NCBI RefSeq assembly: GCF_014191255.1 | Contig: NZ_JACHWH010000001.1 | Coordinates: 1,736,001 to 1,800,000, forward strand | DNA: 64,000 nucleotides | Direction of reading: 5' to 3' | DNA from: Amycolatopsis bartoniae | GTDB lineage: Bacteria; Actinomycetota; Actinomycetes; Mycobacteriales; Pseudonocardiaceae | Shown here: positions 56,450 through 64,000 of the stretch, piece by piece | How positions within the stretch are numbered: the first letter of the stretch is position 1 | Layout: the number at the start of each line of letters is the position of its first letter | Notes under the pieces: model-generated | What the model was told of the DNA's origin: nothing | Seen by the model: only the letters and a program-made list of their open reading frames with translations | Databases searched by the model: none | Program-made: the position numbers and the translations under genes

Positions 56450-57025
56450 CGGTTGCTGGAAAAACACGTCGAACTCACCGAGGAGATCCCGAATCTGGAT
56501 CACTCCACCATCGGCCGGGTCCTAAAAAAACCGAACTGCGCCCTCATCTGAGGAAGTGCTGGAACATCCCACCGCGGGCGAACGCGGAGTTCGCTGCCCG
56601 CATGGAGGACGTGCTGGCGGTCTACGCCCGCCGCACGACCCCGCCCGGCCGGTCGTGTGTATGGACGAGAAACCCTTCCAGCTACTCGGCCAGGTCCGCG
56701 ACTGTGGTGCTGGTCATGGACAACCTCAACACCCACGGCATCGCCTCGCTCTACGAGGCCTTCGAACCCGGTGAGGCCTTCTCTCTCGCCCAGCGCCTGG
56801 AGATCCACACCCCTAAACATGGGGTCCTGGCTCAACATCGCCGAGATCGAGCTGTCCGCGCTGTCGCGGCAATGTCTCGACCCCCGCATCAGTCACCTCG
56901 GCAACCTCAACACCGAGCTCACCGCATGGCAGCACGCCATCAACGCCGAGCAACGCCAGGTCCACTGGCAGTTCACCAACGACGACGCACGCGTCAAACT
57001 CCGCCACCTATACCCCAAGAATCAG
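56450..57025 (+). pseudogene. IS630 transposase pseudogene
   Basis: Frame changes are seen at CTA-AAA-AAA (56522-56530), near 56645, between about 56697 and 56710 (with a large deletion) and near 56820. The first is a canonical in-frame A_AAA_AAA -1 slippery heptamer joining [10 protein letters not shown] to LRPHLRKCW, as used for transposase expression in some IS630-family elements; the others are decay. The conserved DNLNTH and [10 protein letters not shown] blocks identify the DDE transposase. Confidence 0.82.
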
Positions 57026-57038
57026 CCACAACACTCTA

Positions 57039-57707
57039 CTAGTGCAGCCGCAGCTTCGGTTTGTGTTCCAAATGCGAGAGCCCGTTCCACGCGAGGTTCA
57101 CCAGGTGCGCGGCCACCTCGTCGCGCTTGGGTTTGCGGGCGTCCAGCCACCACTGGCCCGTCAGCGCGACCATGCCCACGAGCGCCTGCGCGTACAGCGC
57201 CGACAGCTTCTCGTCGTAGCCGCGCGCCGCGAACTGCTGGCCGAGGATGTGCTCCACCTGGCTCGCGATGTCGTTGAGCAGCGTGGAAAACGTGCCCGTC
57301 GAACTGGCGACGGGCGAGTCGCGGACCAGGATGCGGAACCCGTCGTGCGACTCCTCGACGTACCCCAGCAACGCGCTCGCCGCCTGCTCCAGCATCGCCC
57401 TCGGGTGCCCACCGTGCAAAGTGGACACCATCCGGTCGAGCAGCACCTGGGTCTCGCGGTCCACGACGACGGCGTAGATGCCTTCCTTGCCGCCGAAGTG
57501 CTCGTACACCACTGGCTTCGAGACGTTGGCGCGGTGCGCGATCTCCTCGATCGAGGTGCCGTCGAAACCCTTTTCCGCGAAGAGGGCGCGGGCCACGTTC
57601 AGCAGTTGCTGACGTCGCTCCGCGCCCGTCATCCGCACCCGCGCCACCGGCTCCGGGGGCCGCGCCCCCGTAACCAGTTCGCGCTTCGACCTACGTCTTC
57701 CCGCCAC
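57039..57707 (-). CDS. TetR-family regulator next to the desaturase gene
   Basis: 222 aa. N-terminal basic stretch, then [19 protein letters not shown] (helix-turn-helix, about 52-70) and a helical ligand domain with [20 protein letters not shown]. It lies 10 bases downstream of the desaturase gene on the same strand, an arrangement used for regulators of fatty-acid unsaturation. Its stop TAG at 57039-57041 lies in the right end of the IS relic, so the C-terminus was probably altered by that insertion. Confidence 0.87.
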   Translation of the reverse strand: MAGRRRSKRELVTGARPPEPVARVRMTGAERRQQLLNVARALFAEKGFDGTSIEEIAHRANVSKPVVYEHFGGKEGIYAVVVDRETQVLLDRMVSTLHGGHPRAMLEQAASALLGYVEESHDGFRILVRDSPVASSTGTFSTLLNDIASQVEHILGQQFAARGYDEKLSALYAQALVGMVALTGQWWLDARKPKRDEVAAHLVNLAWNGLSHLEHKPKLRLH

Positions 57708-57717
57708 CGGGCAGAGA

Positions 57718-58656
57718 CTATTCCGCTTCCAGGCGGGCCAGCCGGGTCGGGGTGGGCCAGCGGACGCTGTGCACCCAGCCCAGCTTCTCGAACAGCCAGA
57801 TCACCCGCGCGGAGATGTCGATCTGGCCGCGCTTCACGCCGTGCCGCGCCGACGTCGGGTCGGCGTGGTGCAGGTTGTGCCACGACTCGCCGAAGGACAG
57901 GATCGCCAGCGGCCAGAAGTTCGCCGACTTGTCGCGCGCCGCGAACGGGCGCTCACCGATCATGTGGCACACCGAGTTGACCGACCAGGTCACGTGGTGC
58001 AGCACGCACACCCGCACCAGCCCGGCCCAGAAGAACGCGGTGACGCCGCCCCACAGCGACCACGTGACAAGCCCGCCGATGATGCCCGGCACGACCAGCG
58101 TCAGCAGCGTCCACAGCCAGAAGTACTCGTCGACCTTCTTGATCGCCGGGTCCTTGAGCAGGTCCGGGGCGAACCGCTCGGCGTTGCTCTGGTCGCGCTC
58201 GAACAGCCAGCCCATGTGCGCGTGCCAGAAGCCCTTCGCGATGGCCACCGGCGAGGTGCCGAAGGCCCAGGGCGAGTGCGGGTCGCCGTCGCGGTCGGAG
58301 AACGCGTGGTGGCGCCGGTGGTCGGCGACCCACGTGATCACCGGGCCCTGCACGGCGAGGCTGCCCGCGATGGCGAGCGCGACGCGCAGCCAGCGCTTGG
58401 CCTTGAACGAGCCGTGCGTGAAGTACCGGTGGTACGAGACGGTGATACCGAGCCCGCTGATGCAGTAGAAGACCACGAAGAGGCCGACGTCCACCCAGCT
58501 CAGCCCCCACCCCCAGGCGAAGGGAACGGCGACCGCCACCGCGAGCAACGGCAGGATCACGCCGAGGTACACGGAGAACTGGACGCCTGCGGGGCGCTGC
58601 CCGCTGGTGACCGGTTTCGGGCCTTTGGTGGGAGTCGGTTCCAGGGTAGCCGTCAT
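57718..58656 (-). CDS. Acyl-CoA (stearoyl-type) delta-9 desaturase
   Basis: 312 aa from ATG 58656. The three di-iron histidine boxes are HRYFTH (76-81), HRRHH (113-117) and HNLHH (in ESWHNLHHAD, near 250). Four membrane segments fit the family. It introduces a cis double bond into saturated acyl-CoA using O2, NADPH and an electron-transfer partner not encoded nearby. Cotranscribed with the TetR gene that follows. Confidence 0.92.
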   Translation of the reverse strand: MTATLEPTPTKGPKPVTSGQRPAGVQFSVYLGVILPLLAVAVAVPFAWGWGLSWVDVGLFVVFYCISGLGITVSYHRYFTHGSFKAKRWLRVALAIAGSLAVQGPVITWVADHRRHHAFSDRDGDPHSPWAFGTSPVAIAKGFWHAHMGWLFERDQSNAERFAPDLLKDPAIKKVDEYFWLWTLLTLVVPGIIGGLVTWSLWGGVTAFFWAGLVRVCVLHHVTWSVNSVCHMIGERPFAARDKSANFWPLAILSFGESWHNLHHADPTSARHGVKRGQIDISARVIWLFEKLGWVHSVRWPTPTRLARLEAE

Positions 58657-58699
58657 GCGCAACACTTCTTCCTGCGAAAACGACCCGGGGAAGGGTCGC

Positions 58700-58719
58700 C
58701 TTACCTACGTATGCGTAAG
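58700..58719. promoter_or_regulatory. Candidate desaturase operator
   Basis: CTTAC-N10-GTAAG, with the inner ACGTATGCGT also close to symmetric, sits 44 bases upstream of the desaturase start. It resembles the imperfect palindromes bound by TetR regulators of fatty-acid desaturases. Arms are short. Confidence 0.5.
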
Positions 58720-58819
58720 TTACGGTACAGGAGGTTTACCCCCAGGGGGAGAGCCGAAAACCAGGCCGAACCCCAGCACCGGGGGCGGTTTGCCGCGTCG
58801 GTATTCTGACCAGGCACGA

Positions 58820-58891
58820 TCCGCCGTAGTGTAATTGGCAGCACTTCAGATTTTGGTTCTGACAGTTCAGGTTCGAATCCTGGCGGCGGAG
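58820..58891 (+). tRNA. tRNA-Gln (UUG anticodon)
   Basis: 72 nt. Acceptor TCCGCCG/CGGCGGA is fully paired, discriminator G. The anticodon arm CAGA-TTTTGGT-TCTG gives anticodon UUG (Gln, CAA). T arm CAGGTTCGAATCCTG. CCA is not encoded. The next gene starts 5 bases after the last tRNA base. Confidence 0.93.
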
Positions 58892-58896
58892 CAGCC

Positions 58897-60657
58897 GTGC
58901 CCGACCCCGACGATCGAGGGGGTGCCCCCCTGCAAGGCGAGAGCGAGACGAGCAGAAGACCAGCGCTGGCCGAGCTGTCCGACGCCTGGCTGGTGGGGCG
59001 CTCCCGGGAGCTGATCGCCGCGGTCCAGCACACCGACCGCGAAGAGCAGTTGGACATCGTGCGCACGGTCGACGAGCTGCTCGACGAGACCCAGCGGCGC
59101 GGTGAGCCCGTGCTGGTCGCGCAGCTGCTGCGCGCCGCCTCGCTCGCCCGGCTCGTCACCCGCGGCCTGGCCGGGGAGTCCGAACCGCTGCTCGACGAGA
59201 TGCTGGCGCACACGCGCCGCCACGGGCTTTCCCTCTACCGCGCGGACGCGCACGCGTTGCGCGGCCGCCGGCTCGTGCTCGCCGGCCAGGAGGACGCGGC
59301 GCTCACCGAGATCGCCCGCGCGCTGGCGATCCTCGACGACTCCGACCGGCCGGACGTGCAGACACCGCGCCGCGAGTGGGCGAAGACCCGGTCCAGCGCC
59401 TTCATCGACTGCTGGCTCGTGCTCAACCAGCTCGGCGTGTACGAGGCGGCCGAGGACGTCATCGCGCGGGCGCACCAGGCGGTCCGCGAGACCGCGGGGC
59501 CGCACGAAATCACGCTCCAGCTGATGAACCGCGTCAAGATGCTGCTCGGCTGGGCGCTGCGGCTGGAGCGGGTGGACCGCCACCGCGAGGCCGCCACCAA
59601 GTTCGAGACCGCCGCGTCCATGGCCGTCGCCGTCGAGGCCCCGTTCGCGGAGTCGCTGTTCCCCCGGCGCCTCGGCGTGCCCGCGGTCGAACAGGTCGGG
59701 GTGCTCGCCGCCGCACTCGCGCTCGCCGATCCCGCCGCCGGGCACATCGACCGGCTGCAGCGGCTGCTCGTCGAGCCCGGGTACCCGCACGAGCAGGTCA
59801 TCGTGGCCATCGCGTTGGCCCGCTGCCTGGACATCGCCGGCCGCCGCGACGAGGCACTCAAGGCGCTGCAGTCCACGCGGCTGGGCCTGGAGGAGGACAA
59901 CTCGCAGCCGTCGATGCGGCTCAACCTCATCCGCGAGCTGGCCCGGCTGGACTTCGAGGAGAACGGCGAGCGCGAGAAGCTGGCCTCGTTCGTCGAGTAC
60001 GCCACGGCGCTGGAGATGGAGCTGTGGTCGCTGCGCGAGTCGCAGATCGCCACGCTCAACACGCGCCGCGAGCACGAGCGGCTCTCGGCCCAGCACGGCG
60101 CGGTCAGCCAGCAGGCGCTGCAGGACCCGCTCACCGGGTTGCCGAACCGCCGCGCGCTCGACGAGCACCTGCGCACGCTTTCGCAGTCCACCACCGCCCA
60201 GCCGCTCGCCGTCGCACTCATCGACCTCGACGGCTTCAAGGGCGTCAACGACGAGCACTCGCACGCGGAGGGCGACGACGTGCTGCGCGTGGTCGCCAGC
60301 ACGCTGCGCGACGCGCTGCGCGGCGACGACATCGTGGCCCGCTACGGCGGGGACGAGTTCGTCGCGCTGCTGCCGGGCGCGCCGGTGTCCGCCGCGAAGC
60401 AGGCGCTGATGCGTGCCGTCAACGCGGTGTCATCCCTGCCACACCACCTTTCGCACGGCGTCACGCTGTCGGTCGGGCTGGTGTCGCTGCGCCCGCAGGA
60501 GCGGGCCGACCAGGTGCTCTCCCGCGCCGATGCCGCCATGTACCAGGCGAAACGCGGTGGCGGCGACCAGGTGGCCACGGCGAACGCGGTGCCGGGCGAG
60601 ACGTCGGCGGCGTGGGCGGAAGCCGACCCGCCGCCGGCGGCCGAAGAGCTTCCGTAG
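58897..60657 (+). CDS. GGDEF-domain diguanylate cyclase with N-terminal helical-repeat sensor
   Basis: 586 aa from GTG 58897. Residues about 25-400 are TPR-like helical repeats (VLVAQLLRAASLARLVTRG, LVLAGQEDAALTEIARALA). A GGDEF domain (about 405-565) has DPLTGLPNRRALDEHL, the metal-binding DLDGFK and the active-site RYGGDEFVALL, all intact, so it should make c-di-GMP. No membrane segment is seen. The Shine-Dalgarno-like GGAG at 58888-58891 is the last four bases of the tRNA-Gln gene. Confidence 0.88.
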   Translation: MPDPDDRGGAPLQGESETSRRPALAELSDAWLVGRSRELIAAVQHTDREEQLDIVRTVDELLDETQRRGEPVLVAQLLRAASLARLVTRGLAGESEPLLDEMLAHTRRHGLSLYRADAHALRGRRLVLAGQEDAALTEIARALAILDDSDRPDVQTPRREWAKTRSSAFIDCWLVLNQLGVYEAAEDVIARAHQAVRETAGPHEITLQLMNRVKMLLGWALRLERVDRHREAATKFETAASMAVAVEAPFAESLFPRRLGVPAVEQVGVLAAALALADPAAGHIDRLQRLLVEPGYPHEQVIVAIALARCLDIAGRRDEALKALQSTRLGLEEDNSQPSMRLNLIRELARLDFEENGEREKLASFVEYATALEMELWSLRESQIATLNTRREHERLSAQHGAVSQQALQDPLTGLPNRRALDEHLRTLSQSTTAQPLAVALIDLDGFKGVNDEHSHAEGDDVLRVVASTLRDALRGDDIVARYGGDEFVALLPGAPVSAAKQALMRAVNAVSSLPHHLSHGVTLSVGLVSLRPQERADQVLSRADAAMYQAKRGGGDQVATANAVPGETSAAWAEADPPPAAEELP

Positions 60658-60703
60658 GATCGTTGCCCGGTAAGCAACGCCGCCGTCTGCAGTTTGGAGT
60701 GCC

Positions 60704-62176
60704 GTGACCGGCCCGCTGAGCACACTGGTCCTCGCCGCGGGCGAGGGCACCCGGATGCGTTCCACCACCCCGAAGGTCCTGCACCCCATCGCGGGCAGAC
60801 CGCTGGTGGAGCACGCGGTCCGTGCGGCCGCCGGCCTGGAGCCGGACCACCTGGTGGTGGTCGTCGGGCACGGCCGCGAAGCCGTCGCCGCGCACCTGGA
60901 GCAGCTGGGCAAGGCGCTGGGCCGTCCCGTCACCACCGCCGTGCAGGAGGTGCAGCAGGGCACCGGGCATGCCGTGTCGTGCGCGCTGGAGACCCTGCCG
61001 GCGGACCTGACCGGCACGGTGCTGGTGAGCTACGGCGACGTGCCGCTGCTGGACACCGAGACGTTGTCGGCGTTGCTGGCCGAGCATCGCGACGCGGGCA
61101 ACGCCGTCACGGTGCTGACAGCCGTGCTCGAAGACCCGACGGGCTACGGCCGCATCATCCGCGACGCGGACGGGGCCGTGCGCGGCATCGTCGAGCAGCG
61201 CGACGCCACACCCGACCAGCTGGAGATCACGGAGATCAACTCCGGGGTCTACGCGTTCGACGCGGCACTGCTCGCCGACGGCCTCACCCGGCTGTCGACC
61301 GACAACGCGCAGGGCGAGCTGTACCTGACCGACGTGCTCACCAACGCGTGCGCCGACGGCCGCAAGGTCGGCGCGCTCGTCGTCGACGACCCGTGGCTGA
61401 CCGAGGGTGTCAACGACCGCGTGCAGCTGTCCGTGCTGGGCGCGGAGCTGAACCGCCGGATCGTGCGCCGCTGGCAGCTGTCCGGCGTGACGGTCGTCGA
61501 CCCGGCCACCACGTGGCTGGACGCGGGCGTGACGCTCGCGCGCGACGTGCGGATCGAGCCGGGTGTGCAGCTGCACGGCGAGACCACGATCGGCGAGGGC
61601 GCGGTGATCGGCCCCGACACCACCCTGACCGACGTGCGGGTGGGCGCGGGCGCGAAGGTGGTGCGCACGCACGGTTCGGAGTCGGAGATCGGCGAGAACG
61701 CCAGCGTCGGCCCCTTCGCGTACCTGCGGCCGGGCACGGTGCTGGGCGAGGCTGGCAAGATCGGCACGTTCGTCGAGACGAAGAACGCGAACATCGGCAA
61801 GGGCTCGAAGGTGCCGCACCTGACGTACGTCGGCGACGCCACGATCGGCGAGCACAGCAACATCGCCGCCTCCAACGTGTTCGCGAACTACGACGGGGTC
61901 CGCAAGCACCACACCAGGATCGGCTCGCACGTGCGCACCGGCTCGGACACCACGCTGGTGGCCCCGGTCGAGGTCGGCGACGGGGCCGTGATCGGCGCAG
62001 GTACCGTGATCAGGCGAAACGTCCCACCGGGGGCGCTTGCGGTCTCCACCGGACCGCAGCGCAACATTGAAGGCTGGGTGGCCCGGCGCAGGGCGGGCAC
62101 ACCCGCGGCGGAGGCGGCGGAAGCCGCGCTCGCCGCCGAAGGGAACCAGGAAACCGAGCGGGAGTCGTCGAAATGA
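60704..62176 (+). CDS. glmU: Bifunctional UDP-GlcNAc pyrophosphorylase / GlcN-1-P acetyltransferase
   Basis: 490 aa from GTG 60704. The N-terminal uridyltransferase has [13 protein letters not shown] and [12 protein letters not shown]; the C-terminal left-handed beta-helix has many hexapeptide repeats ([13 protein letters not shown]) and catalytic His in [10 protein letters not shown]. An Ala-rich tail follows. It makes UDP-GlcNAc for peptidoglycan. Its stop overlaps the prs start (ATGA). Confidence 0.97.
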   Translation: MTGPLSTLVLAAGEGTRMRSTTPKVLHPIAGRPLVEHAVRAAAGLEPDHLVVVVGHGREAVAAHLEQLGKALGRPVTTAVQEVQQGTGHAVSCALETLPADLTGTVLVSYGDVPLLDTETLSALLAEHRDAGNAVTVLTAVLEDPTGYGRIIRDADGAVRGIVEQRDATPDQLEITEINSGVYAFDAALLADGLTRLSTDNAQGELYLTDVLTNACADGRKVGALVVDDPWLTEGVNDRVQLSVLGAELNRRIVRRWQLSGVTVVDPATTWLDAGVTLARDVRIEPGVQLHGETTIGEGAVIGPDTTLTDVRVGAGAKVVRTHGSESEIGENASVGPFAYLRPGTVLGEAGKIGTFVETKNANIGKGSKVPHLTYVGDATIGEHSNIAASNVFANYDGVRKHHTRIGSHVRTGSDTTLVAPVEVGDGAVIGAGTVIRRNVPPGALAVSTGPQRNIEGWVARRRAGTPAAEAAEAALAAEGNQETERESSK

Positions 62177-63153
62177 GTCCTAAGTCCGGCACGCCGAAGA
62201 AGAACCTCATGCTCTTCTCCGGCCGCGCACACCGGGAACTCGCGGAAGAGGTGGCCAAGCACCTCAACGTGACGATCACCCCGCAGACCGCGCACACCTT
62301 CGCCAACGGCGAGCTGTTCGTGCGGTTCGAGGAGTCGGTGCGCGGCACGGACGCCTTCGTCATCCAGAGCCACACCACGCCCATCAACGAGTGGGTGATG
62401 GAGCAGCTGATCATGGTGGACGCGCTCAAGCGCGCGAGCGCCAAGCGGATCACCGTGGTCATGCCGTTCTACCCGTACGCGCGGCAGGACAAGAAGCACA
62501 AGGGCCGCGAGCCGATCTCGGCGCGGCTGATCGCGGACCTGTTCAAGACCGCGGGCGCCGACCGGATCATGACGGTCGACCTGCACACCGCGCAGATCCA
62601 GGGCTTCTTCGACGGCCCGGTGGACCACCTGTTCGCGCAGAGCCTGCTGGCCGACCACATCAAGAAGACCTACGGCGACGCCGACATCGCGGTGGTCTCG
62701 CCGGACTCCGGCCGCGTGCGGCTGGCGGAGAAGTGGGCGCAGCAGCTGGGCGACCGGCCGATCGCGTTCATCCACAAGACGCGTGACCCGGACAAGCCGA
62801 ACCAGGCGGTGGCCAACCGCGTGGTCGGCCAGGTCGAGGGCAAGCTGTGTGTGCTCGTCGACGACATGATCGACACCGGTGGCACGATCGTGAAGGCGTG
62901 TGACGCGCTGCTGGCCGAGGGCGCGGCCGACGTCGTCATCGCCACCACGCACGGCATCCTGTCCGACCCGGCCACCGAGCGGCTCTCGGAGTGCAAGGCG
63001 CGCGAGATCATCGTCACGAACTCGCTGCCGATCCCGGAGGAGAAGATCTTCCCGCGGCTCACGGTGCTGTCGATCGCGCCGATGCTCGCGGAGGCCATCC
63101 AGCAGGTCTTCGAGGACGGCTCGGTGACGAGCCTCTTCGACGGCCACGCCTGA
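62173..63153 (+). CDS. prs: Ribose-phosphate pyrophosphokinase
   Basis: 326 aa, full length. [17 protein letters not shown], catalytic flexible loop [16 protein letters not shown], Mg-binding [20 protein letters not shown] and PRPP-binding [13 protein letters not shown] are intact. It makes PRPP from ribose-5-phosphate and ATP for nucleotide, His and Trp synthesis. Overlaps glmU by 4 bases and ends at a strong terminator. Confidence 0.97.
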   Translation: MSPKSGTPKKNLMLFSGRAHRELAEEVAKHLNVTITPQTAHTFANGELFVRFEESVRGTDAFVIQSHTTPINEWVMEQLIMVDALKRASAKRITVVMPFYPYARQDKKHKGREPISARLIADLFKTAGADRIMTVDLHTAQIQGFFDGPVDHLFAQSLLADHIKKTYGDADIAVVSPDSGRVRLAEKWAQQLGDRPIAFIHKTRDPDKPNQAVANRVVGQVEGKLCVLVDDMIDTGGTIVKACDALLAEGAADVVIATTHGILSDPATERLSECKAREIIVTNSLPIPEEKIFPRLTVLSIAPMLAEAIQQVFEDGSVTSLFDGHA

Positions 63154-63162
63154 TCCCCGGCC

Positions 63163-63200
63163 CACGGCGAACGACCGGTGCGAACCGGTCGTTCGCCGTG
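63163..63200 (+). terminator. Terminator of the glmU-prs unit
   Basis: Seventeen-base perfect arms CACGGCGAACGACCGGT / ACCGGTCGTTCGCCGTG with loop GCGA, 10 bases after the prs stop. The plus strand then has TCGGTCTTC. It also lies beyond the convergent gene that ends at 63218. Confidence 0.92.
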
Positions 63201-63217
63201 TCGGTCTTCGGGGCTGA

Positions 63218-64000
63218 TCAGGGAGTCAGCGCCGCGGCGACCTCGTTCTTCAGCGCGGCCGGGTCGACGGTCGCCACCGGTTCGGCCGATACGTTCGGCG
63301 TCGCGGCCACCCGCGCGGTCCCGGTCAGCTTCGGCAGCGCGAACTTCACCGAGCACGACAACGTGGAAGTCCCGTTCAGCGGTGTGACCAGCTCCTGCCC
63401 GCAGTCCTGCTCGCCGAGCCTCGGCGACGACACCGCGGTCTTCAGCACCACCCGCGCCGACGCCCTCGGCGCGTCCCCGAGCAGGTCGTTGTCGACGTGC
63501 ACGGTGTCAGTGCAGGCGCCCGAACCGGTGCAGTGCAGCGTGTGGCCGGTGACCGTGGTGGCGACCACCGGCCCGGCCACGAACGGCTGACCGAGCCCGT
63601 CCAGCGTCTCGTCGAACCGCGACCGCAGGTCCGCGAGCCGGTCGGCCACCACCGGCCGGACGCCGATGTCGGTGCGGCCGACCGTCTGCGGCACGACCGG
63701 CGCCAGCAGCGCCGACGCGAAGCTCACCACCCGGTAGGGCGGCGCCGCGGTCACCCGGAGGCCGGACAGGTCGAACACGTCCAGCCCGTCGGCCAGCGTG
63801 GCGCGCAGCGACCGGTCCACCGGCGAGACCGCCGACCGCAGCGCCTGCGCCACGGTCGCCGGCGCGAACGTCCAGCCGGGGTCGAAGGCCAGCACCGCAC
63901 GCGCCCAGCGGGCGCCGTACTCGGCCGCCCGGTCCGCCGCCATGCCCTGCTCCTGCCAGTGCGCCGCGGGCGCCCGCACGAACAGGTCACCGCCCGCGCG
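63218..64000 (-). CDS. Unknown protein, 3' part only (5' end outside window)
   Basis: At least 260 residues, open to the window edge without an obvious start. Blocks FVRAPAAHWQEQG, VLAFDPGWTFAPATVAQAL, VDRSLRATLADGLDVFDL and PQTVGRTDIGVRPVVADRLADL can be seen; four Cys (HCTGSGACTD, EQDCGQEL, STLSCSV) fall in a beta-rich C-terminal part, suggesting an extracellular domain with disulfides. I do not recognise a family. Confidence 0.6.
   Translation of the reverse strand, partial: RAGGDLFVRAPAAHWQEQGMAADRAAEYGARWARAVLAFDPGWTFAPATVAQALRSAVSPVDRSLRATLADGLDVFDLSGLRVTAAPPYRVVSFASALLAPVVPQTVGRTDIGVRPVVADRLADLRSRFDETLDGLGQPFVAGPVVATTVTGHTLHCTGSGACTDTVHVDNDLLGDAPRASARVVLKTAVSSPRLGEQDCGQELVTPLNGTSTLSCSVKFALPKLTGTARVAATPNVSAEPVATVDPAALKNEVAAALTP

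Larger units (their letters stand above)
56314..57041 (+). mobile_element. IS630-family insertion sequence relic
   Basis: Terminal inverted repeats TAGTAGCGTG (56314) and, inward from 57041, TAGTAGAGTG bound a degraded transposase. Readable blocks in changing frames: [19 protein letters not shown], then [19 protein letters not shown] and [13 protein letters not shown], then [17 protein letters not shown], then [19 protein letters not shown], then [19 protein letters not shown]. About 75 residues between LLGQVRD and VLVMDN are missing, along with the N-terminal domain. Length is 728 bases against about 1.1 kb for an intact element. Confidence 0.85.

Overview
The window is a 64 kb piece of a high-GC actinobacterial chromosome. 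Strong G/C third-position bias, frequent GTG and TTG starts, class E/F sortase, DivIVA-like, AcrA1-like and LGFP-repeat proteins all point to the Pseudonocardiaceae, with Amycolatopsis or a relative as the best guess by gene content and order. There is no plasmid or phage backbone. Housekeeping genes alternate with accessory patches.

Layout. 1-4184: putative surface protein with its sortase, then a two-domain acyl-CoA reductase/SDR. 4257-10718: DivIVA-like coiled-coil protein, amidase (with a duplicated 3' tail), DUF3761 lipoprotein, MFS transporter, DinB-type polymerase and a membrane-anchored Pro-rich protein. 10740-18203: DLH-like hydrolase divergent from a ferredoxin reductase with LacI-type palindromes between them, small secreted and membrane proteins, an msrA-MEKHLA-GNAT operon, prolyl aminopeptidase, DUF3237 and a GlcG/HbpS relic. 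18259-25949: an envelope locus with a secreted CHAP peptidase carrying a six-repeat propeller, a divergent HTH-nSTAND-TM-WD40 giant, and a secreted GH25 muramidase with LGFP repeats. 25950-27189: a decayed patch holding a DUF2637/SpdA-like transfer-gene relic at the 3' side of an unusual class I tRNA with a UAA anticodon. 27222-36957: NDH-2, VapBC, family 5 UDG, S10 peptidase, a second GH25 protein, an XRE regulator, FMN reductase, subtilase and Ppx/GppA. 36967-40575: lytic transglycosylase, DUF501, FtsB and enolase. 40655-45506: VOC protein, TPR protein, TetR/epimerase pair, a degenerate tandem repeat, a lytic-transglycosylase-like protein lacking its catalytic Glu, and a WS/DGAT acyltransferase. 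45510-52360: MazG, a SurA-like lipoprotein, Mfd and a PQQ-type sugar dehydrogenase. 52338-57041: HxlR/DHFR-like pair, SDR, CMD and cupin genes, TetR and an IS630-family relic. 57039-63153: TetR/desaturase, tRNA-Gln, a GGDEF protein, glmU and prs. The last 0.8 kb is the 3' part of an unknown gene that runs off the end.

How it works together. The housekeeping core couples cell division and wall synthesis (ftsB, glmU, lytic transglycosylase, DivIVA-like), glycolysis (eno), PRPP supply (prs) and repair (mfd, dinB, udg, mazG). The accessory genes are mostly regulator/enzyme divergent pairs in which an inverted repeat between the genes is visible. The most unusual items are the class I UAA tRNA beside a conjugative-element relic, the membrane-spanning nSTAND-WD40 protein between two wall hydrolases, an IS630 relic with an in-frame A_AAA_AAA slippery heptamer, and the tandem repeats at 43150-43535, which echo the 3' ends of both flanking genes.
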